Source: CAYQTK01 sp964420375 (GTDB lineage Bacteria > RBG-13-61-14 > DATKZS01). From it: 49,778 nt of DNA. The translations under genes were made by a program, and so were the position numbers. Under the pieces are notes generated by a model, which worked only from the letters and a program-made list of their open reading frames with translations, did not search any database and had not been told where the DNA came from. The stretch is from the NCBI GenBank assembly GCA_964420375.1, contig CAYQTK010000005.1, positions 1 to 49,778 of the forward strand, in the 5' to 3' direction. This document shows, one piece after another, positions 8,896 through 18,225 of this stretch (positions are counted from its first letter, which is position 1; every line of letters begins with the position of its first letter).

Positions 8896-9908
8896 TTAGT
8901 CCTCCTTAATTTCCTCTCCGGTATTAAAAACTGCCCCACCAGGAATAAAAGCGCACCTCCAATGAACCAGTAAAAGCGGTCCTCGTAGTTTATCTGGTAC
9001 TTCTCATCGAAAGTCTTCTTGTCCATACCCGCGATCCCCGAGTAGATACGGGACAGCTCATCACCAGTCGAGCGGGTTTTCAAGCTTACGTACTCGCCTT
9101 CCCCTTTGAGCGCGATCTCGCGCAGTGTCTCTTCATCGAGACGGGTTATCACCCTTCTTCCCTGCCGGTCTTTCTTTACCCTCGAGCCGTCTGCGAGCGG
9201 TATCTCCGCACCCTGGGATTCTCCAACGCCCACGGAATAGATTTTAATGCCTTTGCCGGAAAGTTCCTCGGCGACCTGGAGAGGCGCACCAGCGTCATCG
9301 CTTTCCAGGTTCTCGCCGTCGGAGATGAGCACTATCACCTTGTACTTGCCGGTCTTGTCCGGGAACAGGTCGGCCGCGGTCTTCAATGCCTCTCCTATGT
9401 CCGTCCCCGGCTCGGGCACGATCCCGGTGTCAATAATGTCCAGAAACATGCGGGCAGCATTGTAATCCAGTGTCAGCGGACACATGACAAAGGACTTGCC
9501 CGCAAAGACCACGATTCCTATCCTGTCTCCTTTCATCATGTCAATAAGCGATATCATGCTTTCTTTTGCTTTAATGAGTCGTGAGGGGGCCACGTCCCTG
9601 GCGTCCATGGAAAAGCTGGTGTCGAGGGCCACAACTACGTCTACTCCCTTTCTTTCGATCTTCTCGCGAGTGGCCCCCCACTGCGGGCCTGCCAGTGCCA
9701 GGATTAGAAAAGCCAATCCGGCAAAAAGGAAAAATGTGCGCAAGGACCGCAGTCCGTGGTTTACCGCCATGCCGGTGCGGGCCAACAGCTCGGGAGCGCC
9801 GAACTTTACAAGCGACTTGCGTGCCTGCCACGCAGCTATCCCCAGGAAGCCCGCCGCCGCGGGCAACAGAAGCAAAAGCCAGAGTCTTTCCGGGTGCGCG
9901 AAATGCAT
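8892..9908 (-). CDS. batB: BatB-like von Willebrand factor A membrane protein
   Basis: 338 aa from the ATG at 9908, chosen because AGGAG sits just upstream and the preceding batA stop is only 8 nt away; the longer reading frame would run into batA. Two N-terminal membrane spans (about 8-25 and 55-75) precede a VWA domain with an intact metal-ion-dependent adhesion site DTSFS near residues 98-102, and a C-terminal span near 310-328. The domain is probably cytoplasmic or periplasmic between the spans, as in BatA/BatB. VWA domains mediate metal-dependent protein contacts and are the usual partners of MoxR ATPases. It is a paralogue of batA next door and overlaps batC by 4 nt. Confidence 0.87.
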   Translation of the reverse strand: MHFAHPERLWLLLLLPAAAGFLGIAAWQARKSLVKFGAPELLARTGMAVNHGLRSLRTFFLFAGLAFLILALAGPQWGATREKIERKGVDVVVALDTSFSMDARDVAPSRLIKAKESMISLIDMMKGDRIGIVVFAGKSFVMCPLTLDYNAARMFLDIIDTGIVPEPGTDIGEALKTAADLFPDKTGKYKVIVLISDGENLESDDAGAPLQVAEELSGKGIKIYSVGVGESQGAEIPLADGSRVKKDRQGRRVITRLDEETLREIALKGEGEYVSLKTRSTGDELSRIYSGIAGMDKKTFDEKYQINYEDRFYWFIGGALLFLVGQFLIPERKLRRTK

Positions 9909-9916
9909 GTTTTCTC

Positions 9917-10918
9917 CTAAGGGATCTTCCGGAACACCGTGTTCCGGAGGACCAGCTCGAGCATCACCATAATCAGGGCTGCAATAGCCCACGGGTAGAA
10001 AGCCTCGGAGTAGCGGTAGTATTCCTTGACTTTGACCTCGGTCTTCTCCAGCTCATCTATTTCCCCGAATATTTCGGACAAAGCCTCTTCGTTCTCCGCC
10101 CGGTAGTACTTGCCCCCGGTAGAACTGGATATCCGCTTCATCTGGGTCTCGTCCACGTTTGGAGGAGCGGGATGGTAGCGCTTTCCGAAGATGGAATCGC
10201 GGACCTCCTGCATGAAGCCCAAGGGGACCACGCCGATGGTATAGACCTTGATCCCCAAGGTCTCGGCCATTGAAGCCGCTGTCATGGGGTCCAGGCCGTG
10301 GTTGTTCTCGCCGTCGGTCACCAGTATCGCCACCTTGCTCTTTGCCGGCGAGTCCTTGATGCGGGCCACCGCCGTCGCCAGTGCCGTGCCTATGGCTGTT
10401 CCGTCGAACTCTTCCTCAGTGAACTTCAGATAGGACACGATCTTGCGCAGTATGGTGTAATCGGTTGTCAGAGGACACTTGGTAAACGATACCCTGGAGA
10501 AAGTGACCAGTCCTATGCGGTCGTTTTGCTTGCCCTTCCGCCGTCCCTCGATGAAGCGGTTGATGACCTTCTTGGCCGCGGCCAGCCTGTTGGGCTGCAT
10601 GTCCTGCTTGGACATGGATGTTGATATATCCAGCACGATCATAATATCAATTCCCCTGGACATGTACTCTTGGGTGCGGTTCCCATACTGGGGCCTTGCC
10701 AGCGCCGTCACCAGCAAGACCACGGCCAGGCATCGCAACGCCGGCAGAAGATGGCGGGATTGAACTCGCAAAGAGGGGCGTATGCCCTTCAGCGCGGTAA
10801 GGTCGCTGTATATTATCCTCGGCCTGCCCCTTCTCTCCAAAAGATAGTAGCCCGCGACCATAAGCGGTATGGCCAAAAGAAAAAGGAATGCCCACGGATA
10901 GAGAAACCGGAACATCAT
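9917..10918 (-). CDS. batA: BatA-like von Willebrand factor A membrane protein
   Basis: 333 aa. Two N-terminal membrane spans (about 8-25 and 52-72) are followed by a VWA domain whose metal site DISTS is near residues 92-96, then ILVTDGENNHG near 192-202 and a terminal span near 307-325. It is the first of the two VWA proteins in the operon. BatA and BatB are thought to form heteromeric membrane complexes that the MoxR ATPase acts on; that is family knowledge from a few species, not something the sequence shows. It overlaps the upstream membrane-protein gene by 4 nt. Confidence 0.88.
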   Translation of the reverse strand: MMFRFLYPWAFLFLLAIPLMVAGYYLLERRGRPRIIYSDLTALKGIRPSLRVQSRHLLPALRCLAVVLLVTALARPQYGNRTQEYMSRGIDIMIVLDISTSMSKQDMQPNRLAAAKKVINRFIEGRRKGKQNDRIGLVTFSRVSFTKCPLTTDYTILRKIVSYLKFTEEEFDGTAIGTALATAVARIKDSPAKSKVAILVTDGENNHGLDPMTAASMAETLGIKVYTIGVVPLGFMQEVRDSIFGKRYHPAPPNVDETQMKRISSSTGGKYYRAENEEALSEIFGEIDELEKTEVKVKEYYRYSEAFYPWAIAALIMVMLELVLRNTVFRKIP

Positions 10919-12006
10919 GCCGCTTTGTCCTCTTCTTCCTGCTCCCGGGTGGCCTCGATTATGTCGCTCACCCGCGAGAACGCGCGGTTTCTATCCTCCA
11001 GCCCCGGAGTGTGTTTCGCGAACTTGACCTTGTCCGACTCTTCCAGAAACCTCTTGATCTTCTCGTAGGTGGAGAAGTCCACATCCATGCGGGAGAGCTT
11101 GCGGGATATCTCCTCGGTGGTGTACTCCAGGGCATACATGGAGTAGCGGAGCGACAGGTACTTACGCAGAATCCTGGACAGCCGCGTATAGAACTTTTCG
11201 TACTCGCCGGCCTCCAGTAGCCCCTCCGCTTTCAGGATGTCAAGCTCCTCACGCGCGATAACGTGGGCGGGACGGAGGTCAATTTCCGGCTCCTCCTCCC
11301 GGCTCCGCCTTCGGTATAGCCAGTAACCAAGGGGAACGGCGGCCAGGAGCACCGCGGGTATGGCGACAAGATACCAGTAGGCGCTGAAAGGGACCGGGAC
11401 CTCGACGGGGCTCTCGATGTCCTTGATGGTAAGCTCTTCCGGGTCGGTTACAGGGGCGACCCGGATGCGGGCGGGCTCGGCGATCAGGGCATGTACGTCT
11501 CCTGCCGGGTCCATGATTATGACAGGCACGGGGGGAATCAACAGGTCTCCGGTCTCGTATGAAGTTATCTCGAAGCTGAACTTCCTTTGTTTTTCTTTAT
11601 CGTCCTCTTCTTTAAAAAGCCCCAGCGATCGTTTGATCCGCTCCCATGCACCAGCCTCGTCCTCGTTTTCATCAGTGGGCAGGTGATAATCGCGGATCAT
11701 GAAGCTGCCAAGCTGAGACCCCGGCGGGGGCATGCCCACCATCGAGTTCTCGGGGACCTCCACTATAAGATCGTAATGAATTATATCGCCTACGTGGATG
11801 ACCTTCTTGTCAATGCTGGTGATGATCCGGATAGAGCCGTTGTTCATGGAGCGGGGAACGTCCGTGCGCACGCCGTCGAGCTTTTTCTTCATCTCCTCGG
11901 TGATAATCCCGTCCCGGTTTGGCGCACCTCGGACATGAGCCGCAGCTAATACCATAAGCGCAGCCAGAAAGAAAAGATATGATTTATGGCGCGGGAACCG
12001 CATCAT
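10915..12006 (-). CDS. BatD-related membrane protein of the MoxR/Bat operon
   Basis: 363 aa. Signal peptide (about 1-28, AHVRGA cleavage-like), a periplasmic beta-rich region of about 180 residues, a single membrane span near 210-230 ending in RRRSREE, and a cytoplasmic helical tail of about 130 residues with TRLSRILRKYLSLRY. The design equals that of BatD but with a much shorter periplasmic part. I cannot assign a named family with confidence; DUF4381-like proteins occupy this place in other MoxR operons. Two start ATGs are adjacent (12006 and 12003). It starts inside the end of the preceding TPR/SurA-N gene, overlapping by 23 nt. Confidence 0.7.
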   Translation of the reverse strand: MMRFPRHKSYLFFLAALMVLAAAHVRGAPNRDGIITEEMKKKLDGVRTDVPRSMNNGSIRIITSIDKKVIHVGDIIHYDLIVEVPENSMVGMPPPGSQLGSFMIRDYHLPTDENEDEAGAWERIKRSLGLFKEEDDKEKQRKFSFEITSYETGDLLIPPVPVIIMDPAGDVHALIAEPARIRVAPVTDPEELTIKDIESPVEVPVPFSAYWYLVAIPAVLLAAVPLGYWLYRRRSREEEPEIDLRPAHVIAREELDILKAEGLLEAGEYEKFYTRLSRILRKYLSLRYSMYALEYTTEEISRKLSRMDVDFSTYEKIKRFLEESDKVKFAKHTPGLEDRNRAFSRVSDIIEATREQEEEDKAA

Positions 12007-12814
12007 AAAAGATGTTCACCTCGTGGAGGTCTGATGCCTCCTGCCAGAGTTTTTCCATGGCTTTTTCATCCGCCGGCTCTGCGACCTTGCCGGCAACGTA
12101 AGCCGCGGCCAGGGTCTCCCGCCGGGAAAGGTCGAGAAGCGACTTTACTTCCGGGTCGGTGTCCAGCCCCGCGCTCACTGCCTCTCGCGCCAGCACCAGC
12201 TTCATCACGTACTCCTGCACCAGTCTCCGCCGGTCTTCACGGGTCTCCGGCCCGTCTGCTTTACGCCGGAGCTTGGCAAGCTTCTGCACTTGTGACCAGT
12301 AGACGCTCCTGCCGTCAACCACCGCCACCACCGGTCCTTGGGGTTCGTGCTCCTCCGATAAAGACGGGCTGCCGTCATCCTCGCCGGTCACCTGGCGGAG
12401 CAGTGCCCGCGACTGTTCGCGCCTGCCCGACTTCTCCAGGCAAACCACGGCCCGCTTGTCAGCGTCCGGCTTCCACTTTGCGGAAGGCGCCAGTGCAGCG
12501 GCCATGGTGTAGTAAGCCGCGGCCCGCTCGAACTGCCCGATCTCGTCCTGGGCGATCGTGCCCATGCGATAGAGAAGCCGGGCCTCATCTTTTTCGGCAA
12601 GGTCCGCGCTCTGCCGGTAGTTCTCCAGCTTGGATAGCGCTGCCTTGTAAAGACCCCGTGCCTCCAGCATGGCTGCCATCTCGCGCGCCTTCTCCGGGTC
12701 CGCGGTCTCGTCTTTGCTGTTTTCCAACAATCCGTACCCCACAATCACTGCAACTGCGATGATTGCGGCAAGGTTCAAAAGGCTTATGTAAAAAACACCG
12801 CGGTTCGAGTTCAT
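11984..12814 (-). CDS. Membrane-anchored TPR protein with SurA-N-like domain
   Basis: 276 aa. One N-terminal membrane span (about 8-28) anchors a helical repeat region (about 40-140) that looks like degenerate tetratricopeptide repeats. The C-terminal third starts with VVAVVDGRSVYWSQV near 164-178 and continues with a helical stretch (EYVMKLVLAREAVSAGLD), which is the usual opening of SurA/trigger-factor-type chaperone domains. No peptidyl-prolyl isomerase domain follows, so it may only bind unfolded proteins. That reading is inferred from short similarities. It overlaps DUF58 upstream by 4 nt and the next gene by 23 nt, so it belongs to the Bat operon, where such a chaperone-like part is not a standard member. 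Confidence 0.65.
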   Translation of the reverse strand: MNSNRGVFYISLLNLAAIIAVAVIVGYGLLENSKDETADPEKAREMAAMLEARGLYKAALSKLENYRQSADLAEKDEARLLYRMGTIAQDEIGQFERAAAYYTMAAALAPSAKWKPDADKRAVVCLEKSGRREQSRALLRQVTGEDDGSPSLSEEHEPQGPVVAVVDGRSVYWSQVQKLAKLRRKADGPETREDRRRLVQEYVMKLVLAREAVSAGLDTDPEVKSLLDLSRRETLAAAYVAGKVAEPADEKAMEKLWQEASDLHEVNIFYDAVPAP

Positions 12815-13725
12815 CTTCTCGCCTTTTTGGACCTGGTTTTGAAGAACTTTATAAGCGAACGGTCATAAGCTTCGTCAGTGGTCACCGGTATGGTGTCCAG
12901 CTCTGACGACCGGAACAGCCGGTCCCTTTCCTGCTCGCCGCGGGTCACTATCTGTGAAAACACCTGCCGGGTCTGCCGGTCATGGGTATCCACCACGAGC
13001 CTTTCTCCTGTCTCCGCGTCTTCCAGCTCGACCAGTCCCACCGGCTCGAGCTCTTTCTCGCGGGGGTCGGACAGGGGCACAGCAATAAGGTCGTGCCGCT
13101 TTCCCGCAATGTTGATGGCCTTTTCATAACCTTCGGCCATGAAGTCCGAGACCAAAAACACCACTGCCTTGCGCTTATACAGCCGGGAGAGGTACTCGAG
13201 TGCGGAAGCGATGTCGGTGCGCTTTGCACGCGGCTCAAAGAAAAGGACCTCCCTGATAAGCCGGAGCACGTGGCGGCGTCCCTTCTTGGGGGGAATGGCC
13301 CGCTCGACCTTGTTGGTGAAGATGATAAGTCCCACCCGGTCGTTGTTCTGGATGGCCGAGAAAGCCAGGAGCGCGCACAGCTCTGCGGCAACCTCTGACT
13401 TGGTCTTCTCCCGGGTGCCGAAAAACAGGCTCTTGCTCATGTCCACCATGAGGATCACGGTAAGCTCCCGCTCTTCGTGGAACACCTTTACATAAGGCGT
13501 GCCCATGCGGGCGGTCACGTTCCAGTCGATGATCCTCACATCGTCGCCGGGCTGATACTCGCGGACCTCGGCGAACTCCATGCCGCGTCCCTTGAACACG
13601 CTGTGGTACTGGCCGGCCATGACCTCGTTCACCACCCGGCGGGTGGATATCTCGATCCGGCGTACCTTGCGGAGGAGCTCGCGGATGGCCTCCGAGCCGT
13701 TGTTTGTCGCCTCCTGCGCTGTCAT
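12811..13725 (-). CDS. DUF58 protein (VWA-like partner of MoxR)
   Basis: 304 aa, no signal peptide or membrane span. The DUF58 signature is clear: GRGMEFAEVREYQPGDDVR near 46-64 and the IDWN and ARMG that follow. A VWA-like fold is indicated by MVDMSKS near 93-99, which supplies the DxSxS metal site. DUF58 proteins are almost always encoded next to MoxR AAA+ ATPases and are thought to be part of the chaperone-like MoxR machine. It lies 42 bp after moxR and overlaps the next gene by 4 nt. Confidence 0.92.
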   Translation of the reverse strand: MTAQEATNNGSEAIRELLRKVRRIEISTRRVVNEVMAGQYHSVFKGRGMEFAEVREYQPGDDVRIIDWNVTARMGTPYVKVFHEERELTVILMVDMSKSLFFGTREKTKSEVAAELCALLAFSAIQNNDRVGLIIFTNKVERAIPPKKGRRHVLRLIREVLFFEPRAKRTDIASALEYLSRLYKRKAVVFLVSDFMAEGYEKAINIAGKRHDLIAVPLSDPREKELEPVGLVELEDAETGERLVVDTHDRQTRQVFSQIVTRGEQERDRLFRSSELDTIPVTTDEAYDRSLIKFFKTRSKKARR

Positions 13726-13767
13726 GGAATATCCAACACCTCTGTTTTGAGCATCGGTTTTCCGAAC

Positions 13768-14757
<990 letters not shown>

Positions 14758-14760
14758 GCT

Positions 14761-15831
14761 TTAACTCCTCCTGTCGTCTCCGGAAGCATTGTCTTTTTCC
14801 AAAAGCTTTTCTTCGGAATCGAGAGTTTTTGAACTCATCTGTTCGACCGCGTCCACGAGCTCGGAAGCGATGCCGGCGGCCCGGTCGAGCTCGCCCGGGG
14901 AAGGCTTGTAGCCCGCGAACCTTACCCGGTCGCAAAGCCTTTCCAGCTCGAGGGTCTTCTCTTCCCAGTCTCCACCCAGCTTCTCGCCCACAGCACGGGC
15001 TTTCTTCTCCACCGGCCGGTTTTTGAGCTTCATGTCCAACTCGTCCTCCAGGAAGGCGATAACCGCGTTGTGGAGCGCTGCCAGGTAATCCTCGTACTCG
15101 CCCGCCATGCGCAGACGCGACGCGCGCTCCAGAGACTGCCGGGCATCATCGTAAACCGAGAGGACCGGCTCGATTGGCTTTTCCTTTTTGCGCCGTTTCA
15201 TAAAAGGCGGCACTACGAGCGCGGCTGTCGCTGCCAGAGCGATAAGGGCCAGAAGTACGATGACTGCGGGGTGCCGGAGCCACCGGCCGGGTCCCTTTGA
15301 GGCCTGAATGATATTAAGCTGCAACGGCTGGGTGGACAGCTCTTTCTTCTGGTCGGAGCCCAGCCGGTAATACTTGATCTTTACCGGGCTGATCTCGGTT
15401 TTCATGATCTCATCAGCGTGGAACCCGTATTTATAGGTACGCTTGACCTGAAGGGTGTTTCCAAAGAGCTCGGTGACCGTGCGCATGCTGTTGGCGTACA
15501 GGGTAAGTCCCCTGGCGCTCGGTGGTTCCGGGAAATCGAAGCCGAGGGTGGGCACCGGCTTATCCGCGGGCGCGCTCCAGGAGAGCTCTATTTTCATGGT
15601 CACAGTGCTTCCCTTGGTGACGATGCTTTCAGCAAGGCTTGCTGATATGTCGATAGGAGGAGGCGGACCGGCGGTGCCGCCATAGGCTTCCTTTTCTCGC
15701 GCTGGAGCGTCATCTACCACCGGCGGCGGCGGCAGGTTTACCTGTGCCTGCAAGGCAATCGTGCCGGCAAGCATGATGATGCAGGGGAGTATAAATATAT
15801 ATGTCGGGGGTTTTTTTGCTTGATGGTTCAT
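14761..15831 (-). CDS. BatD-like short membrane protein, first gene of the MoxR/Bat operon
   Basis: 356 aa. An N-terminal hydrophobic segment (about 10-30) looks like a signal peptide or anchor. A proline-rich linker (NLPPPPVVDD, GPPPPID) leads to one beta-sandwich of the kind found in BatD (about 63-180). A membrane span near 187-210 ends in KRRKKEK, and a cytoplasmic helical tail of about 135 residues follows (YEDYLAALHNAVIAFLEDEL). The tail resembles that of batD in the same operon. The function is unknown; the position ahead of moxR suggests that it is the membrane receptor of the ATPase. Its leader carries a promoter at 15932-15960 and an 11-bp tandem repeat. Confidence 0.7.
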   Translation of the reverse strand: MNHQAKKPPTYIFILPCIIMLAGTIALQAQVNLPPPPVVDDAPAREKEAYGGTAGPPPPIDISASLAESIVTKGSTVTMKIELSWSAPADKPVPTLGFDFPEPPSARGLTLYANSMRTVTELFGNTLQVKRTYKYGFHADEIMKTEISPVKIKYYRLGSDQKKELSTQPLQLNIIQASKGPGRWLRHPAVIVLLALIALAATAALVVPPFMKRRKKEKPIEPVLSVYDDARQSLERASRLRMAGEYEDYLAALHNAVIAFLEDELDMKLKNRPVEKKARAVGEKLGGDWEEKTLELERLCDRVRFAGYKPSPGELDRAAGIASELVDAVEQMSSKTLDSEEKLLEKDNASGDDRRS

Positions 15832-15853
15832 ATTTCTTTATATCTCTCGTCCG

Positions 15854-15875
15854 TCCCCGCACGGTCCCCGCACGG
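15854..15875. repeat. Tandem 11-bp duplication in the Bat operon leader
   Basis: TCCCCGCACGG occurs twice back to back without a mismatch in the untranslated leader of the Bat operon, followed by GAGCCCGGG. It may add secondary structure to the leader; nothing else suggests a function. Confidence 0.8.
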
Positions 15876-15931
15876 GAGCCCGGGATGAACATTATTGCAT
15901 CTTTGCTGTCACCGTTTTTAAGTTAGGCAAG

Positions 15932-15960
15932 ATATTAAGAACACACTGCTTTCGTGTCAA
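15932..15960 (-). promoter_or_regulatory. Near-consensus promoter of the MoxR/Bat operon
   Basis: Read on the minus strand, TTGACA (15960-15955), a 17-bp spacer, then TAATAT (15937-15932). All six -35 bases and the optimal spacing are present, with TAATAT close to the -10 consensus. The start point would be near 15925, leaving a leader of about 95 nt before the first gene at 15831. This is the only strong promoter found for the ten-gene run, which suggests housekeeping sigma factor transcription of the whole unit. Confidence 0.7.
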
Positions 15961-16217
15961 GTGCCATCCTTTTCAAACCTCTGACACTATATGACAACTG
16001 TCGGCCGTGGTGGTTTCAATAGACTTGGACTTTAGATTACCCCTGCTCTCCAGCTTTTGACCGGGCGGCAACCTGCTGGTAGCATAAATCTCTCCGGCGT
16101 AGCAGCTCGCCGGGGCAGTACTCTCCCGTTTACCGGTTAGAATTATGATCCCGGCTACCGAGCCGGGTCATTGCCCTGGGGGATATCAAGGACCTCCCTT
16201 TACTGGGGTTTTTGAGT

Positions 16218-16246
16218 TTGAAAAGCTTTTGGGCTGTTTTTTATAC
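16218..16246 (+). promoter_or_regulatory. Promoter of the membrane-protein gene at 16293
   Basis: TTGAAA (16218-16223), 17-bp spacer, TTATAC (16241-16246). Transcription would start near 16253, inside the longer reading frame that opens at 16212, which favours the later ATG at 16293 as the true start. Confidence 0.5.
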
Positions 16247-16292
16247 CTGGTCAGGAGAGCCCGGACTTTTTACAAGAGAGACAGGACAACTG

Positions 16293-16988
16293 ATGTCGAC
16301 GGTTCTGCTAATTGTGCGTTCCACTGTTTTCACCCTCCGCCACAGCTGGCCGGTGGTTGCTTTTGCCGCCCTTTTCGTGCCCGTGGAGTTTCTCCTGGAC
16401 AACTTCATGAAAGACCTCATGCCCCTTATGGAGAAAGACAATTATGTCCTCGCCGGCGCCGGTGTTCTAATCCTGATTTTCTTTTCCCTACTCAACACCC
16501 TTTACATGGCCGGCCTGTATCTTATCATCCGGTCACGTCTCGATAACTCCAAGTTTGACTATTCCACTTACCGGCAGACCCTCCGGCCGGTGTTGGGCAG
16601 ACTTTTTCTTTTCTACCTTGTACTTAACATGATCTCTATTGACCCGGTGCTGATGCCTTTGTTGATCTTTATTCCTTACGTGGACATTGTGCTCCTTTTT
16701 GAAAGACAGGAGTTCAAGAAGGCGTTCCGCAGGAACTTCTCCCTTCTCGGCCCCCAGCCGGTGCCGGCCATTGTCTGCGGCATTATCCTCATTGCCCTGT
16801 CGGGGTGGATACCCACTTATATGTATTCCTGGGATACAGATAAAGTCATTCGAGACCTCTATGGTTACTCTACGATCATTATTACTGTTCCACTGGACGT
16901 ATGTTTCCTGGTGCTCTACTCCGCCCTTTCTGGGGGAAATGTGCCTGCTGATTTTCCGGACCTCGCCCCGGAAGAGAAGGAGCTTTAA
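16293..16988 (+). CDS. Polytopic membrane protein of unknown function
   Basis: 231 aa from the ATG at 16293 (AGGA 7 nt upstream). The frame is open from a TTG at 16212, but a promoter lies inside that extension. Five or six hydrophobic segments are visible (about residues 13-28, 50-75, 100-120, 125-140, 155-180, 195-215). The arrangement resembles the general DUF-type 'glycerophosphoryl diester phosphodiesterase membrane domain' or YciC-like proteins, but I do not recognise a specific family. The C-terminus is acidic. The next gene on the same strand begins 180 bp later, so an operon is uncertain. Confidence 0.65.
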   Translation: MSTVLLIVRSTVFTLRHSWPVVAFAALFVPVEFLLDNFMKDLMPLMEKDNYVLAGAGVLILIFFSLLNTLYMAGLYLIIRSRLDNSKFDYSTYRQTLRPVLGRLFLFYLVLNMISIDPVLMPLLIFIPYVDIVLLFERQEFKKAFRRNFSLLGPQPVPAIVCGIILIALSGWIPTYMYSWDTDKVIRDLYGYSTIIITVPLDVCFLVLYSALSGGNVPADFPDLAPEEKEL

Positions 16989-17168
16989 AACCTCTCCGGT
17001 AAGGTCTACAATAGATTTCGAAAGAGACGAAAAAGGGAATATGATCTGCCCCAAGAGGTCAGGATTGATACCGTTTATATTACCACATGCGAATACTTTG
17101 TTTATGAAATTTCTCAAGACCTCTCCGATTGCTTATATTCCGCTTTTTCTTCATTGGAGTTCCTGCCC

Positions 17169-18143
17169 ATGAAAAGATGGAAGGTCGTCCTGTTCTCCGG
17201 GTTCATTCTCCTGGCCGGCATTGTCATTGCCGCCTTGCTGTTTTCCGCCCTGCAAAGCCCGGAGCCTTTGCAACAGCCGTCGGCCGCTCCCGGCCTCTAC
17301 CGGAAGCCGCAGGTTCCCGGCCTTCCCCACGAGCACGTGCCCGGCGCCAAAGGCGTCATCGCCGGAGCATCGGTCCGGATAAACAACCTCGGTTTTCGGG
17401 GCAGCGACGTGTCCCGACAAAAGCCTGATAAGACCGTCAGAATAGCGGTGGCAGGCGACTCCATTGTTTTCGGGCAAGGTGTCCCCGAAGAGATGGCTCT
17501 TCCGTGCCGGCTCGAGAAGCTGCTTGCCCGGAAGGAGCCGGACCGGAGATGGCAGGTGATTAACGCTGGAGTTCGGGGCTATAACAGCCTTCATTACCGC
17601 ATACTTCTCGAAGAGAAGGTGTTGCCGCTCGAGCCGGAGATGATAATCCTGGTGATAACCGAGATAAACGATCCCGGACGAGAGCCTTACAAGCCCTACT
17701 CTAAAAAGCTCGAAAAGTGGCGCAACTCGGTGTGGCGGAAAGTTCCCCTGGTGCGGGAGTTCCTTGCCGCGTCCTATGCTGAAGAGATAAACCGGCTTTT
17801 CGAAGATCACGTCCGCGATCTGTATGACCGGCAGGGGGAGGATTTCAAACGGTTCCGCGAGGACATCCGTGCCATTAAGAGACTCTGCAATGAAAGCTCC
17901 GTCGAGCTTATCGCGGTGAGCTTTCCCATGATTTCCGACGAGAACATGTTCCAAGAACAGCGCAAGAGATTGCAAAAGATGCTTTCCGAAGAGGGCATAG
18001 CTTACATTGACCCGCTGCCTTCGTTAAGCCGTTTTCCCGCTTCCAAGCTGGTGGTGGGCCCCCGCGACTTCCATCCCAACGGCAGGGCGCTGGGTATAGT
18101 AGCACGAGAGCTGTCCGGCCCGGTTTTAAAAAGATTGAAATAA
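17169..18143 (+). CDS. Exported SGNH/GDSL-like hydrolase
   Basis: 324 aa from the ATG at 17169; a TTG 15 nt earlier is possible. A signal anchor (about 5-27) is followed by a proline-rich stretch. The SGNH blocks are visible: GDSIVFG near residues 97-103 gives the nucleophile serine, INAGVRGYNS near 133-142 the glycine block, TEIND near 169-173 the block III Asn, and DFHPNG near 301-306 the Asp/His pair. In block III the usual glycine is replaced by glutamate. SGNH enzymes are esterases or O-acetyl hydrolases; those anchored in the membrane often act on cell-surface polysaccharides. The substrate is unknown. Confidence 0.8.
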   Translation: MKRWKVVLFSGFILLAGIVIAALLFSALQSPEPLQQPSAAPGLYRKPQVPGLPHEHVPGAKGVIAGASVRINNLGFRGSDVSRQKPDKTVRIAVAGDSIVFGQGVPEEMALPCRLEKLLARKEPDRRWQVINAGVRGYNSLHYRILLEEKVLPLEPEMIILVITEINDPGREPYKPYSKKLEKWRNSVWRKVPLVREFLAASYAEEINRLFEDHVRDLYDRQGEDFKRFREDIRAIKRLCNESSVELIAVSFPMISDENMFQEQRKRLQKMLSEEGIAYIDPLPSLSRFPASKLVVGPRDFHPNGRALGIVARELSGPVLKRLK

Positions 18144-18157
18144 CTCCTGCCTCATGT

Positions 18158-18178
18158 GTCGCGACTAAAGTCGCTCGC
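18158..18178. repeat. Small palindrome between convergent genes
   Basis: GCGAC-TAAA-GTCGC (18161-18174), a 5-bp stem with a TAAA loop in the 82-bp gap between the SGNH gene and the pseudo-receiver gene. No T run follows, so terminator activity is doubtful; it might be a short interspersed repeat. Confidence 0.4.
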
Positions 18179-18225
18179 ACTTTCGGAGAGATTCATAAGC
18201 TTGTTATTGGGATTTTGTCATCAGC

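Larger units (their letters stand above)
15832..16292. other. Intergenic region between the Bat operon and a divergent membrane-protein gene
   Basis: About 460 bp with no credible gene. It holds the Bat promoter and leader repeat on the minus side, a hairpin CCCGGCT-ACCG-AGCCGGG at 16150-16167 (7-bp stem, no T run on either side, so not an evident terminator) and a plus-strand promoter at 16218-16246. The rest (about 15965-16145) is unassigned. Confidence 0.7.

Noticed and set aside
16150..16167. CCCGGCT-ACCG-AGCCGGG as a terminator
   Set aside because: Perfect 7-bp stem but no run of T on either side, and it lies between divergent genes where terminators are not expected.
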